Shown here piece by piece: positions 32,040-41,506 of a stretch of DNA of 41,552 nt. The position numbers and the translations under genes are program-made. How positions within the stretch are numbered: position 1 is the stretch's first letter; each line of letters opens with the position of its first letter. The notes under the pieces were generated by a model. It was not told the DNA's origin, ran no database searches, and saw only the letters and a list, made by a program, of their open reading frames with translations. The DNA is from Clostridia bacterium. GTDB lineage: Bacteria; Bacillota; Clostridia; Christensenellales; DTU072. The stretch covers positions 1 through 41,552 of the forward strand of contig JAFXIQ010000048.1 of assembly GCA_017533005.1 (NCBI GenBank), in the 5' to 3' direction.

Positions 32040-32252
32040 GTTGCGTTTGGGAGTATTATGTAATACAAACAAACATCGTAGTAACCGTAGACGGAATATT
32101 GCTTTCAAATGATTGTCAATTCCTGAGGTACTTGAGAGCAACGACATACTGCTAATAACTCGGGCGCTTGCGCCTTATATTTATGAAACGGTATGGCACA
32201 CACGGTTAAGTGTGAGAGTTAGGAACAATTATCTTAGGAGGACACAAAAAAC
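32040..32252 (+). ncRNA. Structured 5' leader of the S10 operon
   Basis: A ~213-nt untranslated leader before rpsJ. Visible helices: GUAUUA/UAAUAC (32053-32066); UUGCUUUCAA (32099-32108) with UUGAGAGCAA (32132-32141), all ten pairs including one G-U; GGCGC/GCGCC (32163-32174); CACAC/GUGUG (about 32200-32214); and a closing pairing between CUAAUAACUC (32151-32160) and GAGAGUUAG (32213-32221). S10 leaders in other bacteria bind L4 and repress the operon; whether this one does is inference. AGGAGG lies at its end, not obviously masked. Confidence 0.6.
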
Positions 32253-32561
32253 ATGGCAGGTCAAAAAATTAGAATCAAGCTAAAAGCTTATGACCACAAT
32301 TTGATAGACGCCTCTTGCGGAAAAATCGTTGACGCAGCTACGCGCACCGGTGCAAGCATTTCAGGCCCTATCCCACTACCCACAGAAAAAGAAGTAGTTA
32401 CAATTCTTCGTTCACCACACAAATATAAAGATAGTAGAGAACAATTTGAACTACGCACACACAAACGTTTGATTGACATTTACAACAGCTCTTCAAAGAC
32501 CGTTGAGCAACTTATGAAGCTCGACCTTCCTGCTGGCGTAGATATCCAAATCAAGCTTTAA
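32253..32561 (+). CDS. rpsJ: 30S ribosomal protein S10
   Basis: Head protein of the small subunit, also a NusE antitermination factor. The 102-residue protein has the [35 protein letters not shown] core and its full normal length. It opens the S10 operon after the long leader. AGGAGG precedes the ATG, and rplC follows with its own GGAGG. Confidence 0.98.
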   Translation: MAGQKIRIKLKAYDHNLIDASCGKIVDAATRTGASISGPIPLPTEKEVVTILRSPHKYKDSREQFELRTHKRLIDIYNSSSKTVEQLMKLDLPAGVDIQIKL

Positions 32562-32575
32562 TAAGGAGGCTCATG

Positions 32576-33232
32576 ATGAAAAAAGCTATTTTAGGTAAAA
32601 AACTTGGTATGAGCCAAATCTTTACGCCCGATGGAACAGTTATCCCTGTTACCGTTGTTGAAGCTGGTCCTTGTGCTGTTATGCAAATCAAAACCCAAGC
32701 TAAAGACGGTTACGATGCAGTTAAAGTTGCTTTCGGCGACGTTAAAGAAGCAAGAGTAAACAAACCCATGCTCGGTCAATTCAAACAAGCTGGTATCGCT
32801 CCCAAAAAATACGTTAAAGAATTCCGTTTCGAAGATTGCGCAGCTTATACTGTTGGTCAAGAATTCAAATGCGACGTATTCGCAGTAGGCGACCACGTTG
32901 ACGTTGTTGGAACAACCAGAGGTCGTGGTTACACCGGTACAATCCAAAGATGGAACACCCATTGCGGTCCTAAAGCTCACGGTTCGGGCTATCACAGAGG
33001 CGTTGGTTCTCTAGGCACAAACAGCAGTCCATCAAGAGTATTCAAAAACAAAAAGATGCCTGGTCAATATGGTCACGAACAAGTCACCATCCAAAACCTT
33101 GAAATCGTTAAGGTTGACGGCGCTCGTAACATCATTCTAATCGCAGGCGGTATTCCCGGCGCAAAGAACTCACTAGTTATCGTTAAAGACACTGTTAAGA
33201 AAGCTCGTGGTTCTAAATGGATAAAGGGTTAA
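32576..33232 (+). CDS. rplC: 50S ribosomal protein L3
   Basis: Binds 23S rRNA near the peptidyl transferase centre and is an early assembly protein. 218 residues; the opening MKKAILGKKLGMSQIF is the standard L3 start. An adjacent ATG three bases upstream (32573) is only 3 bases after GGAGG, so the second ATG (32576) is preferred. The long central loop with HGSGYHRGVGSLG is present. Confidence 0.97.
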   Translation: MKKAILGKKLGMSQIFTPDGTVIPVTVVEAGPCAVMQIKTQAKDGYDAVKVAFGDVKEARVNKPMLGQFKQAGIAPKKYVKEFRFEDCAAYTVGQEFKCDVFAVGDHVDVVGTTRGRGYTGTIQRWNTHCGPKAHGSGYHRGVGSLGTNSSPSRVFKNKKMPGQYGHEQVTIQNLEIVKVDGARNIILIAGGIPGAKNSLVIVKDTVKKARGSKWIKG

Positions 33233-33247
33233 TAAGGAGATACGGAC

Positions 33248-33877
33248 ATGTTAGAAACAAATATTATTAACACCGAAGGTAAAGTAGTAAAAACAATCGA
33301 ACTCAACGAAAAGCTATTCGCAGCTGACTACAACGAGGCTCTTATCCATCAAGTAGTTGTTGCTCAACTAGCTAACAAGAGACAAGGCACTAAGAGCACA
33401 CTTACCCGTACAGAGGTTCGTGGCGGTGGCATTAAGCCTTGGAGACAAAAAGGCACAGGTCGTGCTCGTCAAGGTAGCATCCGCGCTCCTCAATGGTATC
33501 ACGGCGGTGTTGTATTCGCACCAAAGCCCCGCGACTTCTCAAAGAAAGTCAACAAACAAATGAAAACCGCTGCTCTTCGTAGCGCAATAAGCCAAAAACT
33601 TCGTGACGGCGACCTAATCATTGTTGACAAGTTCGAAATCGCTGAACCAAAGACTAAACTCGTTGCTGGTATCCTAAAGAACCTAGCAATCGAAAAGACG
33701 GCTCTTCTAGTTCTCAACGGCGACGCTCAAGACATCATCCGCGCTGGTAAGAACATCGAAGCTCTCACAATGACTGATGCTAGCTTAATCAACGTTTACG
33801 ACGTAGTTAGAGTTGGTAAGTGCGTTATGACCGAAGCAGCTGTTCAAGCACTAACGGAGGTATACGGAAATGAGTAA
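33248..33877 (+). CDS. rplD: 50S ribosomal protein L4
   Basis: 23S rRNA-binding protein with a loop that reaches the exit tunnel; in several bacteria it also represses the S10 operon through the leader RNA. The 209 residues include the tunnel loop RTEVRGGGIKPWRQKGTGRARQG (about 57-79). Its last 8 bases overlap the rplW start. Together with the structured leader it is the natural candidate for feedback control here. Confidence 0.97.
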   Translation: MLETNIINTEGKVVKTIELNEKLFAADYNEALIHQVVVAQLANKRQGTKSTLTRTEVRGGGIKPWRQKGTGRARQGSIRAPQWYHGGVVFAPKPRDFSKKVNKQMKTAALRSAISQKLRDGDLIIVDKFEIAEPKTKLVAGILKNLAIEKTALLVLNGDAQDIIRAGKNIEALTMTDASLINVYDVVRVGKCVMTEAAVQALTEVYGNE

Positions 33878-34160
33878 TTACGATATCATTATTAAACCCG
33901 TCCTTTCCGAAAAAAGTTATGACGGAATCGCAGCTAAAAGATACACCTTCAAAGTAGCTAAAGACGCTACCAAAACTCAAATCAAAATCGCAGTTGAAGA
34001 AATCTTTGGCGTTAAAGTAGCAAAAATTAACACCGTTAGATACGACGGTAAAGTAAAAACAAGAGGCAGAACTCAAGGCAGAACCGCTTCTTACAAAAAG
34101 GCTTTCGTTACTCTTACCGAGGACAGCAAGCCAATCGAGTTCTTTGAGAGCTTATCGTAA
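33870..34160 (+). CDS. rplW: 50S ribosomal protein L23
   Basis: Forms the rim of the exit tunnel and docks trigger factor and SRP. The 96-residue protein starts within the end of rplD; its GGAGG lies inside that gene. The KPVLSEKSY opening and KVAKINTVRYDGK loop are typical. Confidence 0.97.
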   Translation: MSNYDIIIKPVLSEKSYDGIAAKRYTFKVAKDATKTQIKIAVEEIFGVKVAKINTVRYDGKVKTRGRTQGRTASYKKAFVTLTEDSKPIEFFESLS

Positions 34161-34175
34161 TTAGGAGGGTAAACA

Positions 34176-35003
34176 ATGGCTATTAAAAGATATAAACCTA
34201 CCTCCCCCGCACGCCGTAATATGAGCGTTTCCGACTTCGCTGAAATTACATGCACAAAACCAGAAAAAAGCTTGTTAGTAAGCAAGAGCAGAAGCGGCGG
34301 ACGTAACAACAATGGTAGAATCACCGTTCGTCACATCGGTGGTGGTAACAGAAATAAATACAGAATTATCGACTTCAAGAGAAATAAGGATAACATCCCC
34401 GCTAAAGTTGCTTCTATTCAATACGACCCCAACCGTAGCGCAAACATCGCTCTTCTCAACTACGCAGACGGCGAAAAGAGATACATCCTTGCTCCCGTTG
34501 GTCTTTCAGTTGGCGACACCGTTATAAGTGGTGAAACCGCTGACATCAAGGCAGGTAACGCACTTCCTCTAGCTAATATCCCCGTTGGTACTATGGTTCA
34601 CAACATCGAACTTCAACCCAAACGTGGTGGACAAATCGCTCGTTCAGCTGGTTGCTCTGCTCAACTTATGGCTAAAGAAGGTAACAAAGCTACGCTACGT
34701 ATGCCTTCAGGCGAAATGAGATACGTTCCCATTAAGTGCAAAGCTACAGTTGGTCAAGTTGGTAACATCGAACACGAAAACGTTAGCATCGGTAAAGCTG
34801 GTAGAACTCGCCACATGGGTATCAAACCTACCGTTCGCGGTGTCGTTATGAACCCCTGCGACCACCCACACGGCGGTGGCGAAGGCAAGAGCCCTATCGG
34901 TATGGCAACACCTGTTACACCTTGGGGCAAGCCCGCTCTTGGTTACAAGACACGTAACAAGAAGGCTCGTTCTAACAAGATGATTATTAAGCGCATTAAC
35001 TAG
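34176..35003 (+). CDS. rplB: 50S ribosomal protein L2
   Basis: Core 23S rRNA-binding protein, needed for subunit joining and peptidyl transfer. The 275 residues carry the C-terminal [13 protein letters not shown] motif with the histidine at the active-site edge. It ends in TAG fused to the Shine-Dalgarno of rpsS (TAGGAGG). Confidence 0.98.
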   Translation: MAIKRYKPTSPARRNMSVSDFAEITCTKPEKSLLVSKSRSGGRNNNGRITVRHIGGGNRNKYRIIDFKRNKDNIPAKVASIQYDPNRSANIALLNYADGEKRYILAPVGLSVGDTVISGETADIKAGNALPLANIPVGTMVHNIELQPKRGGQIARSAGCSAQLMAKEGNKATLRMPSGEMRYVPIKCKATVGQVGNIEHENVSIGKAGRTRHMGIKPTVRGVVMNPCDHPHGGGEGKSPIGMATPVTPWGKPALGYKTRNKKARSNKMIIKRIN

Positions 35004-35014
35004 GAGGACTAGAC

Positions 35015-35293
35015 ATGAGTAGATCAGTAAAAAAAGGCCCTTATGTTGCAGAAAGCCTTATGAAAAAAATAGTCGCTATGAACGAAGCTGGCGATAAAAA
35101 ACCCGTCAAAACTTGGTCTCGTTCATCAACAATCTTCCCTGAATTCGTTGGTCACACAATCGCAGTTCACGACGGAAGAAAGCACGTTCCTGTATATATC
35201 ACCGAAGACATGGTTGGTCTTAAATTAGGAGAATTCGCTCCCACAAGAACTTTCCGTGGACACGCTGGTGCAAAGACCACAGGTAAGAAGTAG
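35015..35293 (+). CDS. rpsS: 30S ribosomal protein S19
   Basis: Head protein that contacts the A site and S13. 92 residues with the RSVKKGPYV opening, [23 protein letters not shown] and the basic TRTFRGHAG tail. The stop is fused to the following ribosome site (TAGGAGG). Confidence 0.98.
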   Translation: MSRSVKKGPYVAESLMKKIVAMNEAGDKKPVKTWSRSSTIFPEFVGHTIAVHDGRKHVPVYITEDMVGLKLGEFAPTRTFRGHAGAKTTGKK

Positions 35294-35304
35294 GAGGCAC
35301 ACAA

Positions 35305-35691
35305 ATGGCAACAAGAGTTAGAGAAAAATCTAAATCAAGACAAGAAAATAAGGATATGCGTCCACACGCAACCGCCAAAAATATAAGAATTTCACCTTAC
35401 AAGGTTAGAGCGGTCCTAGACGTTATCCGTGGTAAGAGTTATATCCAAGCAGTTGCACTTCTAAAGAGCATGAACAAGTCTTCTTGCGAACCTATCCTTA
35501 AAGTTGTTAACTCTGCTGCTGCTAACGCAGAAAACAACCTAGGTATGAACAAAGACACTCTTTACGTAGCAGCTTGCTATGCTGACCAAGGCTTTACAAT
35601 GAAACGCATGATGCCCAGAGCTAAAGGTAGAGGCGTTCGTATCCTAAAGCGTACCAGCCACATCACCGTCATTCTTGACGCTCAAAAGTAA
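35305..35691 (+). CDS. rplV: 50S ribosomal protein L22
   Basis: Tunnel-lining 23S rRNA protein whose long hairpin meets L4. 128 residues; the first ~17 residues (basic, KSKSRQENKD) precede the usual ATAKNIRISPYKVRAVLD start, so this L22 has a short N-terminal extension. The C-terminal MMPRAKGRGVRILKRTSHITV hairpin is standard. The ATG has GGAGG at normal spacing. Confidence 0.96.
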   Translation: MATRVREKSKSRQENKDMRPHATAKNIRISPYKVRAVLDVIRGKSYIQAVALLKSMNKSSCEPILKVVNSAAANAENNLGMNKDTLYVAACYADQGFTMKRMMPRAKGRGVRILKRTSHITVILDAQK

Positions 35692-35709
35692 TTAGGAGGA
35701 CCGAATAAA

Positions 35710-36411
35710 ATGGGACAAAAAGTTAATCCACATGGCTTAAGAGTAGGCGTTATCGCTCCTTGGAGCAGTAAATGGTTTGCTAATAAAAAAGACTTCGGTA
35801 AATTCCTTAAAGAAGACAACGAAATCCGTAACTTCCTAAAGAAGAATTACTACGACGCAGCTATTTCTAAGATTTGCATCGACAGAGCAGCTGACACTAT
35901 CAAGATTGATATTTACTGCGGTAGAGTAGGCGTTGCAGTTGGCAAAATGCAAAAGAAAGACGCAACAGAACAACCCGCTAACAACGGTAAAGGCATTGAC
36001 GATATCAACAGAGCTATTCGTAAGATTATCGGCGAAGGCAGAACCTTCAACGTTAATATCCACGAAGTTAAGAACGTTGACCTCGACAGCCAACTAGTAG
36101 CAGAAGGTATTGCTGCTCAACTAGAAAAGAGAACACCTTTCCGTAGAGCAATGAAATTCGCTATGGGTCGCACGATGAGAGCTGGTGCTAAAGGTATCAA
36201 AACTATGGTTTCCGGTCGTCTAGACGGCGCTGAAATCGCTCGTTCAGAATGCTACCACGAAGGTTCTATCCCACTACAAACCATCAGAGCTGACATCGAC
36301 TACGGTTTCGCAGAAGCTCACACAACATACGGTATTATCGGTGTTAAGGTTTGGATTTACAAGGGTGAAGTTTTTGCTCAAAAAGCAGCTAAAAAAGGAG
36401 GTAATGACTAA
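35710..36411 (+). CDS. rpsC: 30S ribosomal protein S3
   Basis: Forms the mRNA entry channel with S4 and S5 and contributes helicase activity. 233 residues with the [13 protein letters not shown] start, a KH domain (about 40-110), and a C-terminal [28 protein letters not shown]. The stop codon precedes rplP by two bases. Confidence 0.97.
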   Translation: MGQKVNPHGLRVGVIAPWSSKWFANKKDFGKFLKEDNEIRNFLKKNYYDAAISKICIDRAADTIKIDIYCGRVGVAVGKMQKKDATEQPANNGKGIDDINRAIRKIIGEGRTFNVNIHEVKNVDLDSQLVAEGIAAQLEKRTPFRRAMKFAMGRTMRAGAKGIKTMVSGRLDGAEIARSECYHEGSIPLQTIRADIDYGFAEAHTTYGIIGVKVWIYKGEVFAQKAAKKGGND

Positions 36412-36413
36412 TT

Positions 36414-36848
36414 ATGTTAATGCCTAAAAGAGTTAAAAGAAGAAAGCAACAACGCGGTAGAATGACCGGTCGTGCTATGAGAGGTAACGTTATAGCTTAT
36501 GGTGAATACGGTCTTGTAGCTACTGAACCTGCATGGGTTACCAGTGCTCAAATCGAAGCAGCCCGTGTTGCTATGACTAGATACATCAAACGTGGTGGTC
36601 AAGTTTGGGTTAATATCTTCCCTCACAAACCTATCACAGAAAAACCCGCTGAAACTCGTATGGGTAGCGGTAAAGGAACACCCGAATATTGGGCAGCAGT
36701 TGTTAAACCCGATAGAGTTATGTTCGAAATGTCAGGTATCTCGGAAGAGGTAGCTAGAGAAGCTCTCAGACTTGCAGCTAACAAACTTCCTGTTAAATGC
36801 AAATTCGTCAAGAAAGCTGATACGATTAGAGAAGGCGGTGAAGGCTAA
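36414..36848 (+). CDS. rplP: 50S ribosomal protein L16
   Basis: Organises the 23S A-site region. 144 residues beginning [17 protein letters not shown], the standard start, with GGAGG 12 bases upstream inside the rpsC end. [23 protein letters not shown] motif (about 82-100) present with PD instead of PG. The stop overlaps rpmC (TAATG). Confidence 0.97.
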   Translation: MLMPKRVKRRKQQRGRMTGRAMRGNVIAYGEYGLVATEPAWVTSAQIEAARVAMTRYIKRGGQVWVNIFPHKPITEKPAETRMGSGKGTPEYWAAVVKPDRVMFEMSGISEEVAREALRLAANKLPVKCKFVKKADTIREGGEG

Positions 36849-37102
36849 TGAAAGCAAAAAACTTTTTTGAAATGACAAATGAAGAATTGGTAAACAAGAT
36901 TAACGAACTAAAAGCTAATCTTTTCAATCTTCGTTTCAAGAACGCAATCAACCAGCTCTCAAACCCAAAGGAAATTGAAGTCTGCAAGAGGGACATAGCG
37001 AGAGCAATGACTATTCTTCGTCAAAGAGAATTGGGAATCAGTGAAGAACCAGTTAAAGCAACGAAGAAGAAAGCAACTAAAAAGACAGCCAAGGCCGAGT
37101 AA
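36848..37102 (+). CDS. rpmC: 50S ribosomal protein L29 with a Lys-rich tail
   Basis: Lies near the tunnel exit and helps chaperone docking. The core (about 1-67) has the usual RFKNAINQLSNPKEIEVCKRDIAR. A tail of about 17 residues made of Lys, Ala and Thr (KATKKKATKKTAKAE) extends beyond the ~65-residue family length. Translation is coupled to rplP by a one-base overlap. Confidence 0.96.
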   Translation: MKAKNFFEMTNEELVNKINELKANLFNLRFKNAINQLSNPKEIEVCKRDIARAMTILRQRELGISEEPVKATKKKATKKTAKAE

Positions 37103-37117
37103 TAGGAGGAACTATAA

Positions 37118-37372
37118 ATGGAAAGAAATTTAAGAAAAACTAGAGTCGGCATTGTTACTAGCGACAAAATGGATAAGACCATCGTCGTTGCAGTCGAAAC
37201 CAAAATCAAACATCCTTTGTACAAAAAGTATATTAAACGCACCAAAACACTTAAAGCTCACGATGAACTAAATCAATGTGGTATCGGTGACAAGGTTGAA
37301 GTTATGGAAACAAGACCTCTTTCAAAGGATAAGAACTGGAGACTCGTCTCTATTATCGAGAAAGCTAAGTAA
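37118..37372 (+). CDS. rpsQ: 30S ribosomal protein S17
   Basis: Primary 16S rRNA-binding protein of the body. 84 residues with the OB-fold core [19 protein letters not shown] and [18 protein letters not shown] end. AGGAGG precedes the ATG. Confidence 0.97.
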   Translation: MERNLRKTRVGIVTSDKMDKTIVVAVETKIKHPLYKKYIKRTKTLKAHDELNQCGIGDKVEVMETRPLSKDKNWRLVSIIEKAK

Positions 37373-37383
37373 GGAGGCAAGAC

Positions 37384-37752
37384 ATGATACAACCTCAAAC
37401 TAGATTAAAAGTAGCAGACAATAGCGGTGCTAAAGAAATTATGTGTATCCGCATCTTGGGTGGCTCTTACGTTAGAAGTGCTAACATCGGTGACGTTATA
37501 GTTGCTTCTGTTAAGACCGCTACACCCGGTGGCACGGTTAAGAAAGGTGACGTAGTTAAAGCTGTTATCGTTAGAACCCACAAGGGTATCCAAAGAAAAG
37601 ACGGCACTTACATCAAATTCGACGACAATGCTGCAGTTATTATTGACAACCAAAAACAACCCCGTGGCTCACGTATATTTGGGCCAATCGCAAGAGAATT
37701 GAGAGATAAAGACTATATGAAGATTATTTCTCTAGCTCCCGAAGTTCTTTAG
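37384..37752 (+). CDS. rplN: 50S ribosomal protein L14
   Basis: Subunit-interface protein that binds RsfS when ribosomes are silenced. 122 residues, the standard length, with the [24 protein letters not shown] opening and [25 protein letters not shown] end. The stop is fused to the rplX Shine-Dalgarno. Confidence 0.98.
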   Translation: MIQPQTRLKVADNSGAKEIMCIRILGGSYVRSANIGDVIVASVKTATPGGTVKKGDVVKAVIVRTHKGIQRKDGTYIKFDDNAAVIIDNQKQPRGSRIFGPIARELRDKDYMKIISLAPEVL

Positions 37753-37762
37753 GAGGCAAAAC

Positions 37763-38173
37763 ATGGCAAAAACTAGTGTAAGAAAAGACGATTACGTTAT
37801 GGTTATAGCCGGTAAAGACAAAGGCAAGACAGCTCAAATTCTCGCTATCAACGCTGAGAAAGGCCGTGCACTTATCGACGGAGCAGGACTTGCAACTGTT
37901 AATACCAAAGCTGTTAAAGCTCGTAAAGCAACTGACAAAGGTGGACTAGTTAAACAACCCGGTAGCATCGATATCAGCAACGTTATGCCTATCTGCTCCG
38001 CTTGTAACAAACCCACAAGAGTTGGTTACAGAATGGAAGACGGCAAGAGAGTTCGCTACTGCAAAAAGTGCGGTGCAACACTCGTTACCAAAAAAGCTAG
38101 TGCTAAAGCTACCACAAAAGCTAAAGCTACTACTCGCAAAAAAGCAAAACCTGCTACTGACGCAGCAGAATAA
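37763..38173 (+). CDS. rplX: 50S ribosomal protein L24 with a basic tail
   Basis: Assembly initiator near the tunnel exit. 136 residues: a KOW domain (about 7-60, [14 protein letters not shown]), a zinc-type [13 protein letters not shown] and CKKCG pair (about 76-110), then a ~28-residue Lys/Ala/Thr tail ending in Asp-Ala-Ala-Glu that is longer than usual. The tail composition resembles that of L29 in this cluster. Confidence 0.96.
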   Translation: MAKTSVRKDDYVMVIAGKDKGKTAQILAINAEKGRALIDGAGLATVNTKAVKARKATDKGGLVKQPGSIDISNVMPICSACNKPTRVGYRMEDGKRVRYCKKCGATLVTKKASAKATTKAKATTRKKAKPATDAAE

Positions 38174-38187
38174 TAGGGAGGCACAAA

Positions 38188-38775
38188 ATGGCTAAAAAAG
38201 AATCTGTTCAAGCTGCAGCTCCCGCTGTTAAGGAAGTTAGCAGACTAAAAGAAAAATATAAGAGTGAAGTTGTTGATGCTCTTATGAAAACATTCGGTTA
38301 CAGCACCGTTATGCAAGTTCCAAAGCTCGAAAAAATCGTTCTTAACATGCGTTTAGGCGACGTTAAGGAAAATGCTAAGAGCATGCAACTAGCTGTTCAA
38401 GAATTAGAAAAAATTGCTGGTCAAAAGGCAGTTGTTACAAACGCAAAGAAATCTGTTGCTAACTTCAAAATCAGACAAGGTCAACAAGTTGGCGCTATGA
38501 TTACTCTTCGCGGTGAAAGAATGTGGAACTTCTTTGATAAACTTATCAGCATCGCTCTTCCACGTGTTCGTGACTTCAAAGGTATTTCTGCGAAGGCTTT
38601 CGACGGTAGAGGTAACTATGCTCTAGGTGTTAAAGAACAACTCATCTTCCCTGAAATCGCATACGACCAAATTGAAAAAGTTAGAGGTTTCGACTGCTGT
38701 TTCGTCACAAGTGCTAAAACCGACGAAGAAGCTAAAGAACTTCTCAAACTACTCGGTATGCCCTTTGCGAAGTAA
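38188..38775 (+). CDS. rplE: 50S ribosomal protein L5
   Basis: Contacts 5S rRNA and the P-site tRNA. The core runs [32 protein letters not shown] to the [21 protein letters not shown] end. 195 residues, of which the first ~18 (Ala/Val-rich, starting [16 protein letters not shown]) form an N-terminal extension. Confidence 0.96.
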   Translation: MAKKESVQAAAPAVKEVSRLKEKYKSEVVDALMKTFGYSTVMQVPKLEKIVLNMRLGDVKENAKSMQLAVQELEKIAGQKAVVTNAKKSVANFKIRQGQQVGAMITLRGERMWNFFDKLISIALPRVRDFKGISAKAFDGRGNYALGVKEQLIFPEIAYDQIEKVRGFDCCFVTSAKTDEEAKELLKLLGMPFAK

Positions 38776-38788
38776 TTAGGAGGATAAT

Positions 38789-38974
38789 ATGGCAAAAACA
38801 GCATTAAAAAATAAACAACAAAAAAAGCAAAAATTCTCAACTAGAGAATATACCAGATGCTCAATTTGCGGAAGACCACACGCTGTTCTTCGTAAATACG
38901 GCATTTGCAGAATTTGTTTTAGAGAGCTAGCTTACAAGGGTGAAATCCCCGGTGTTCGCAAAGCAAGTTGGTAG
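38789..38974 (+). CDS. rpsZ: 30S ribosomal protein S14, zinc-binding type Z
   Basis: 61-residue short form with the zinc ribbon C-x2-C...C-x2-C ([20 protein letters not shown]). The zinc-dependent type Z is common in Gram-positive bacteria; a zinc-free paralogue may exist elsewhere and is not in the window. The stop is fused to the rpsH ribosome site. Confidence 0.97.
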   Translation: MAKTALKNKQQKKQKFSTREYTRCSICGRPHAVLRKYGICRICFRELAYKGEIPGVRKASW

Positions 38975-38987
38975 GAGGTATACGAAT

Positions 38988-39392
38988 ATGACAATGACAG
39001 ACCCCATCGCAGATATGCTAACCCGTATTCGCAACGGCTTGACAGCTAAACACGACTTCGTGGACGTCCCCGCTAGCAAAATTAAAGTTGCTATCGCTGA
39101 TATCCTTGTTGAAGAAGGTTTCATTAAGAGCGCAACCGTTGTTAAAACAGAAGGTCAAGTTCAAGACAACATCCATATCGAACTTAAGTACGCTGATAAC
39201 AAAGACAAAGTTATCAAAGGCCTTAAGAAAATCAGCAAACCCGGTCTCCGCGTTTATGCTAAAGCCGACGCTCTTCCCAGAGTTCTTGGCGGTATGGGTA
39301 TCGCTATCATTTCGACCTCTAAGGGCGTTATGACAGACAAAAAAGCTCGCGCTTTAGGCGCAGGTGGCGAAGTTCTCGCTTACATCTGGTAG
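38988..39392 (+). CDS. rpsH: 30S ribosomal protein S8
   Basis: Primary binder of 16S helix 21, and in many bacteria a repressor of the spc operon. From ATG 38988 the protein is 134 residues, with [17 protein letters not shown] at the start and [22 protein letters not shown] at the end. The longer frame from 38940 lies inside rpsZ and lacks a ribosome site; GGAGG at 38974-38978 fits ATG 38988. Confidence 0.97.
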   Translation: MTMTDPIADMLTRIRNGLTAKHDFVDVPASKIKVAIADILVEEGFIKSATVVKTEGQVQDNIHIELKYADNKDKVIKGLKKISKPGLRVYAKADALPRVLGGMGIAIISTSKGVMTDKKARALGAGGEVLAYIW

Positions 39393-39402
39393 GAGGTATA
39401 TT

Positions 39403-39945
39403 ATGTCCAGAATAGGTAGATTACCAATTAAACTTGGTGAGAAAACTACCGCTAAGTTCGAAAACGGCATCATTACCGTTACCGGACCTCTCGGAACTCT
39501 CACTCAAGCAATCGAAAATAGCAAAATTAGCGTAGCAATCGAAGGAAACATCATCACTGTTACTCGTGCTAGCGAAGTTAAAGAAGTTAAGGCTGCTCAC
39601 GGTCTATACCGTGCTCTAATCCAAAACATGGTTACCGGTGTTGAAAAGGGTTATGAAAAATCTCTTATCATCAACGGCGTTGGTTACAAAGCTACAGCTC
39701 AAGGTAACAAAATCGTTCTTAACGTTGGATACAGCCACACTGTTGACGTTATCGCTCCCGAGGGAATCAAAGTTGACGTTGTTGCTCCTACCGAACTCAA
39801 AGTTAGCGGTATAAGCAAAGAAAAAGTTGGCCAATTCGCTGCTGAAATCAAAGCTATCCGTAAACCTGAACCTTATCATGGATATGGTATTCGTTATAAA
39901 GATGAAACTATTATCCGTAAAGAAGGCAAGACAGCTGGTAAATAG
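39403..39945 (+). CDS. rplF: 50S ribosomal protein L6
   Basis: Sits near the factor-binding site. 180 residues from ATG 39403 with MSRIGRLPIKLGEK and the PEPYHGYGIRYKDETIIRKEGKTAGK end. The upstream in-frame extension is within rpsH. The ATG follows TAGGAGG, in which TAG is the rpsH stop. Confidence 0.97.
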   Translation: MSRIGRLPIKLGEKTTAKFENGIITVTGPLGTLTQAIENSKISVAIEGNIITVTRASEVKEVKAAHGLYRALIQNMVTGVEKGYEKSLIINGVGYKATAQGNKIVLNVGYSHTVDVIAPEGIKVDVVAPTELKVSGISKEKVGQFAAEIKAIRKPEPYHGYGIRYKDETIIRKEGKTAGK

Positions 39946-39960
39946 TAGGAGGTTATAAGA

Positions 39961-40329
39961 ATGTTTAGTAAAGTAGATAAAAATGCTATAAGACAAAAAA
40001 GACATCAAAGGATTCGTAACCATCTTGCAGGCACAGCAACCGCACCTCGCCTCAATGTTTATAGGTCCACAGTTCATATCTACGCTCAAGTTATCGATGA
40101 TAACGCTGGCAAAACTATCGTTGCTGCTAGCACCGTAGAAAAAGAACTCGCAGCAAAAGTAGCTGGCAAGACGAAAGTTGAACAAGCTACAATCATCGGC
40201 GAAGAAATTGCAAAGCGCGCTATCGAAAAAGGTGTTGAAAACGTTGTTTTCGACCGTGGCGGATACCTTTACACAGGTCGCGTTGCTGCTCTCGCAGATG
40301 GCGCTAGAAAGGGCGGACTTAAGTTTTAG
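39961..40329 (+). CDS. rplR: 50S ribosomal protein L18
   Basis: Binds 5S rRNA with L5 and L25. 122 residues with [24 protein letters not shown] and the [20 protein letters not shown] end. Confidence 0.97.
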   Translation: MFSKVDKNAIRQKRHQRIRNHLAGTATAPRLNVYRSTVHIYAQVIDDNAGKTIVAASTVEKELAAKVAGKTKVEQATIIGEEIAKRAIEKGVENVVFDRGGYLYTGRVAALADGARKGGLKF

Positions 40330-40340
40330 GAGATACTGAC

Positions 40341-40856
40341 ATGGCAAGAGAAAATAGTAAATTCAATAGAGAACCCAAAGACGAACTAATCAAAAAGACC
40401 GTTGAAGTCAACCGCGTTACCAAGGTTGTTAAAGGTGGTCGTAACATGCGCTTCTCCGCTCTAGTAGTTGTCGGTGACGGCAAAGGCAGAGTCGGTGCAG
40501 GTATGGGTAAAGCAGCTGAAGTTCCAGAAGCAATCGAAAAAGCTACGAAAGCTGCTACTAAATCTATGTTCGCAGTATCAACAAAGGGAACTACAATCCC
40601 CCACACAACTACCGGCATTTACGGCCGTGGCAGAGTTCTTATGATGCCTGCTACTGAAGGTACCGGTGTTATCGCAGGTGGCCCTGTTAGAATTGTTCTA
40701 GAAGCTTGTGGTATCAAAGATATCAGAACTAAATGTATCGGAACAAACAACAAGATTAACTGCGTTAAAGCTACTCTTGAAGGACTTCGCGGTCTTCGCA
40801 CTGCTGAAGAAATCGCTAAAGTTCGTGGCAAGAGTGTAGAAGAAATTTTAGGTTAG
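40341..40856 (+). CDS. rpsE: 30S ribosomal protein S5
   Basis: Contributes to mRNA entry-channel helicase activity and decoding fidelity. 171 residues with [29 protein letters not shown] and the [16 protein letters not shown] central motif, here [16 protein letters not shown] stop from rplR forms part of its TAGGAG ribosome site. Confidence 0.97.
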   Translation: MARENSKFNREPKDELIKKTVEVNRVTKVVKGGRNMRFSALVVVGDGKGRVGAGMGKAAEVPEAIEKATKAATKSMFAVSTKGTTIPHTTTGIYGRGRVLMMPATEGTGVIAGGPVRIVLEACGIKDIRTKCIGTNNKINCVKATLEGLRGLRTAEEIAKVRGKSVEEILG

Positions 40857-40868
40857 GAGGCACACAAA

Positions 40869-41051
40869 ATGGCACAAATTAAGGTAACACTTATTAAAAG
40901 CACTATTGGTTGCCTAGAAAACCAAAAGGCAAACGTTGCTGCTCTCGGTTTGAAAAAAATCGGCGCATCAAAAATTCATGAAGACAACGACGTTATAAGA
41001 GGTATGATTTTCAAAGTCAACCATCTTGTTAAAGTTGAAGAAGTTAAGTAG
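40869..41051 (+). CDS. rpmD: 50S ribosomal protein L30
   Basis: Small peripheral 23S rRNA protein. 60 residues with [27 protein letters not shown], the common compact form. GGAGG at normal spacing. Confidence 0.97.
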   Translation: MAQIKVTLIKSTIGCLENQKANVAALGLKKIGASKIHEDNDVIRGMIFKVNHLVKVEEVK

Positions 41052-41062
41052 GAGGAAGCGAT

Positions 41063-41506
41063 ATGAAATTACACACATTAGCTCCCGCAGAAGGTGCAAC
41101 AACCGCATCAAAAAGACTAGGTAGAGGTATCGGTTCTGGTCTTGGCAAAACAAGTGGTAAAGGTCACAAAGGTCAATGGGCTAGAAGTGGCGGTGGCGTT
41201 CGTCCTGGTTTCGAAGGTGGTCAAATGCCTTTAGCTAGAAGACTTCCTAAGAGAGGTTTCAAGAGCCATTTCAAAGCAGAATACGCTCTAATCAACGTTG
41301 GCGACCTCAATGGTTTTGCTAAAGATACAGTTATCGACGCAGAACTTCTTTACAATGCAGGTCTCATAGGCAAAATGATGCCCTATGGATTGAAAGTTTT
41401 GGGTGAAGGCGAACTTAACGTCGCTCTCACTATTAAAGCTAAAAAATTCACCAAATCGGCTGCGGAAAAAATTGAAAAAGCAGGCGGTAAAGCAGAGGTA
41501 ATTTAA
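41063..41506 (+). CDS. rplO: 50S ribosomal protein L15
   Basis: Late-assembly 23S rRNA protein. 147 residues with the glycine-rich [22 protein letters not shown] region and [18 protein letters not shown]. The stop overlaps the secY ATG (TAATG), coupling L15 and SecY translation. Confidence 0.97.
   Translation: MKLHTLAPAEGATTASKRLGRGIGSGLGKTSGKGHKGQWARSGGGVRPGFEGGQMPLARRLPKRGFKSHFKAEYALINVGDLNGFAKDTVIDAELLYNAGLIGKMMPYGLKVLGEGELNVALTIKAKKFTKSAAEKIEKAGGKAEVI

Noticed and set aside
31774..32252. Small protein gene between uxaC and rpsJ
   Set aside because: Stops are frequent on both strands, and the region is explained by promoters, the CG element and the leader.
39616..40347. Long open frame of 243 codons antisense to rplF and rplR
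   Set aside because: It spans two conserved ribosomal genes and their junction, has no ribosome site or recognisable domain, and is a codon-bias shadow.
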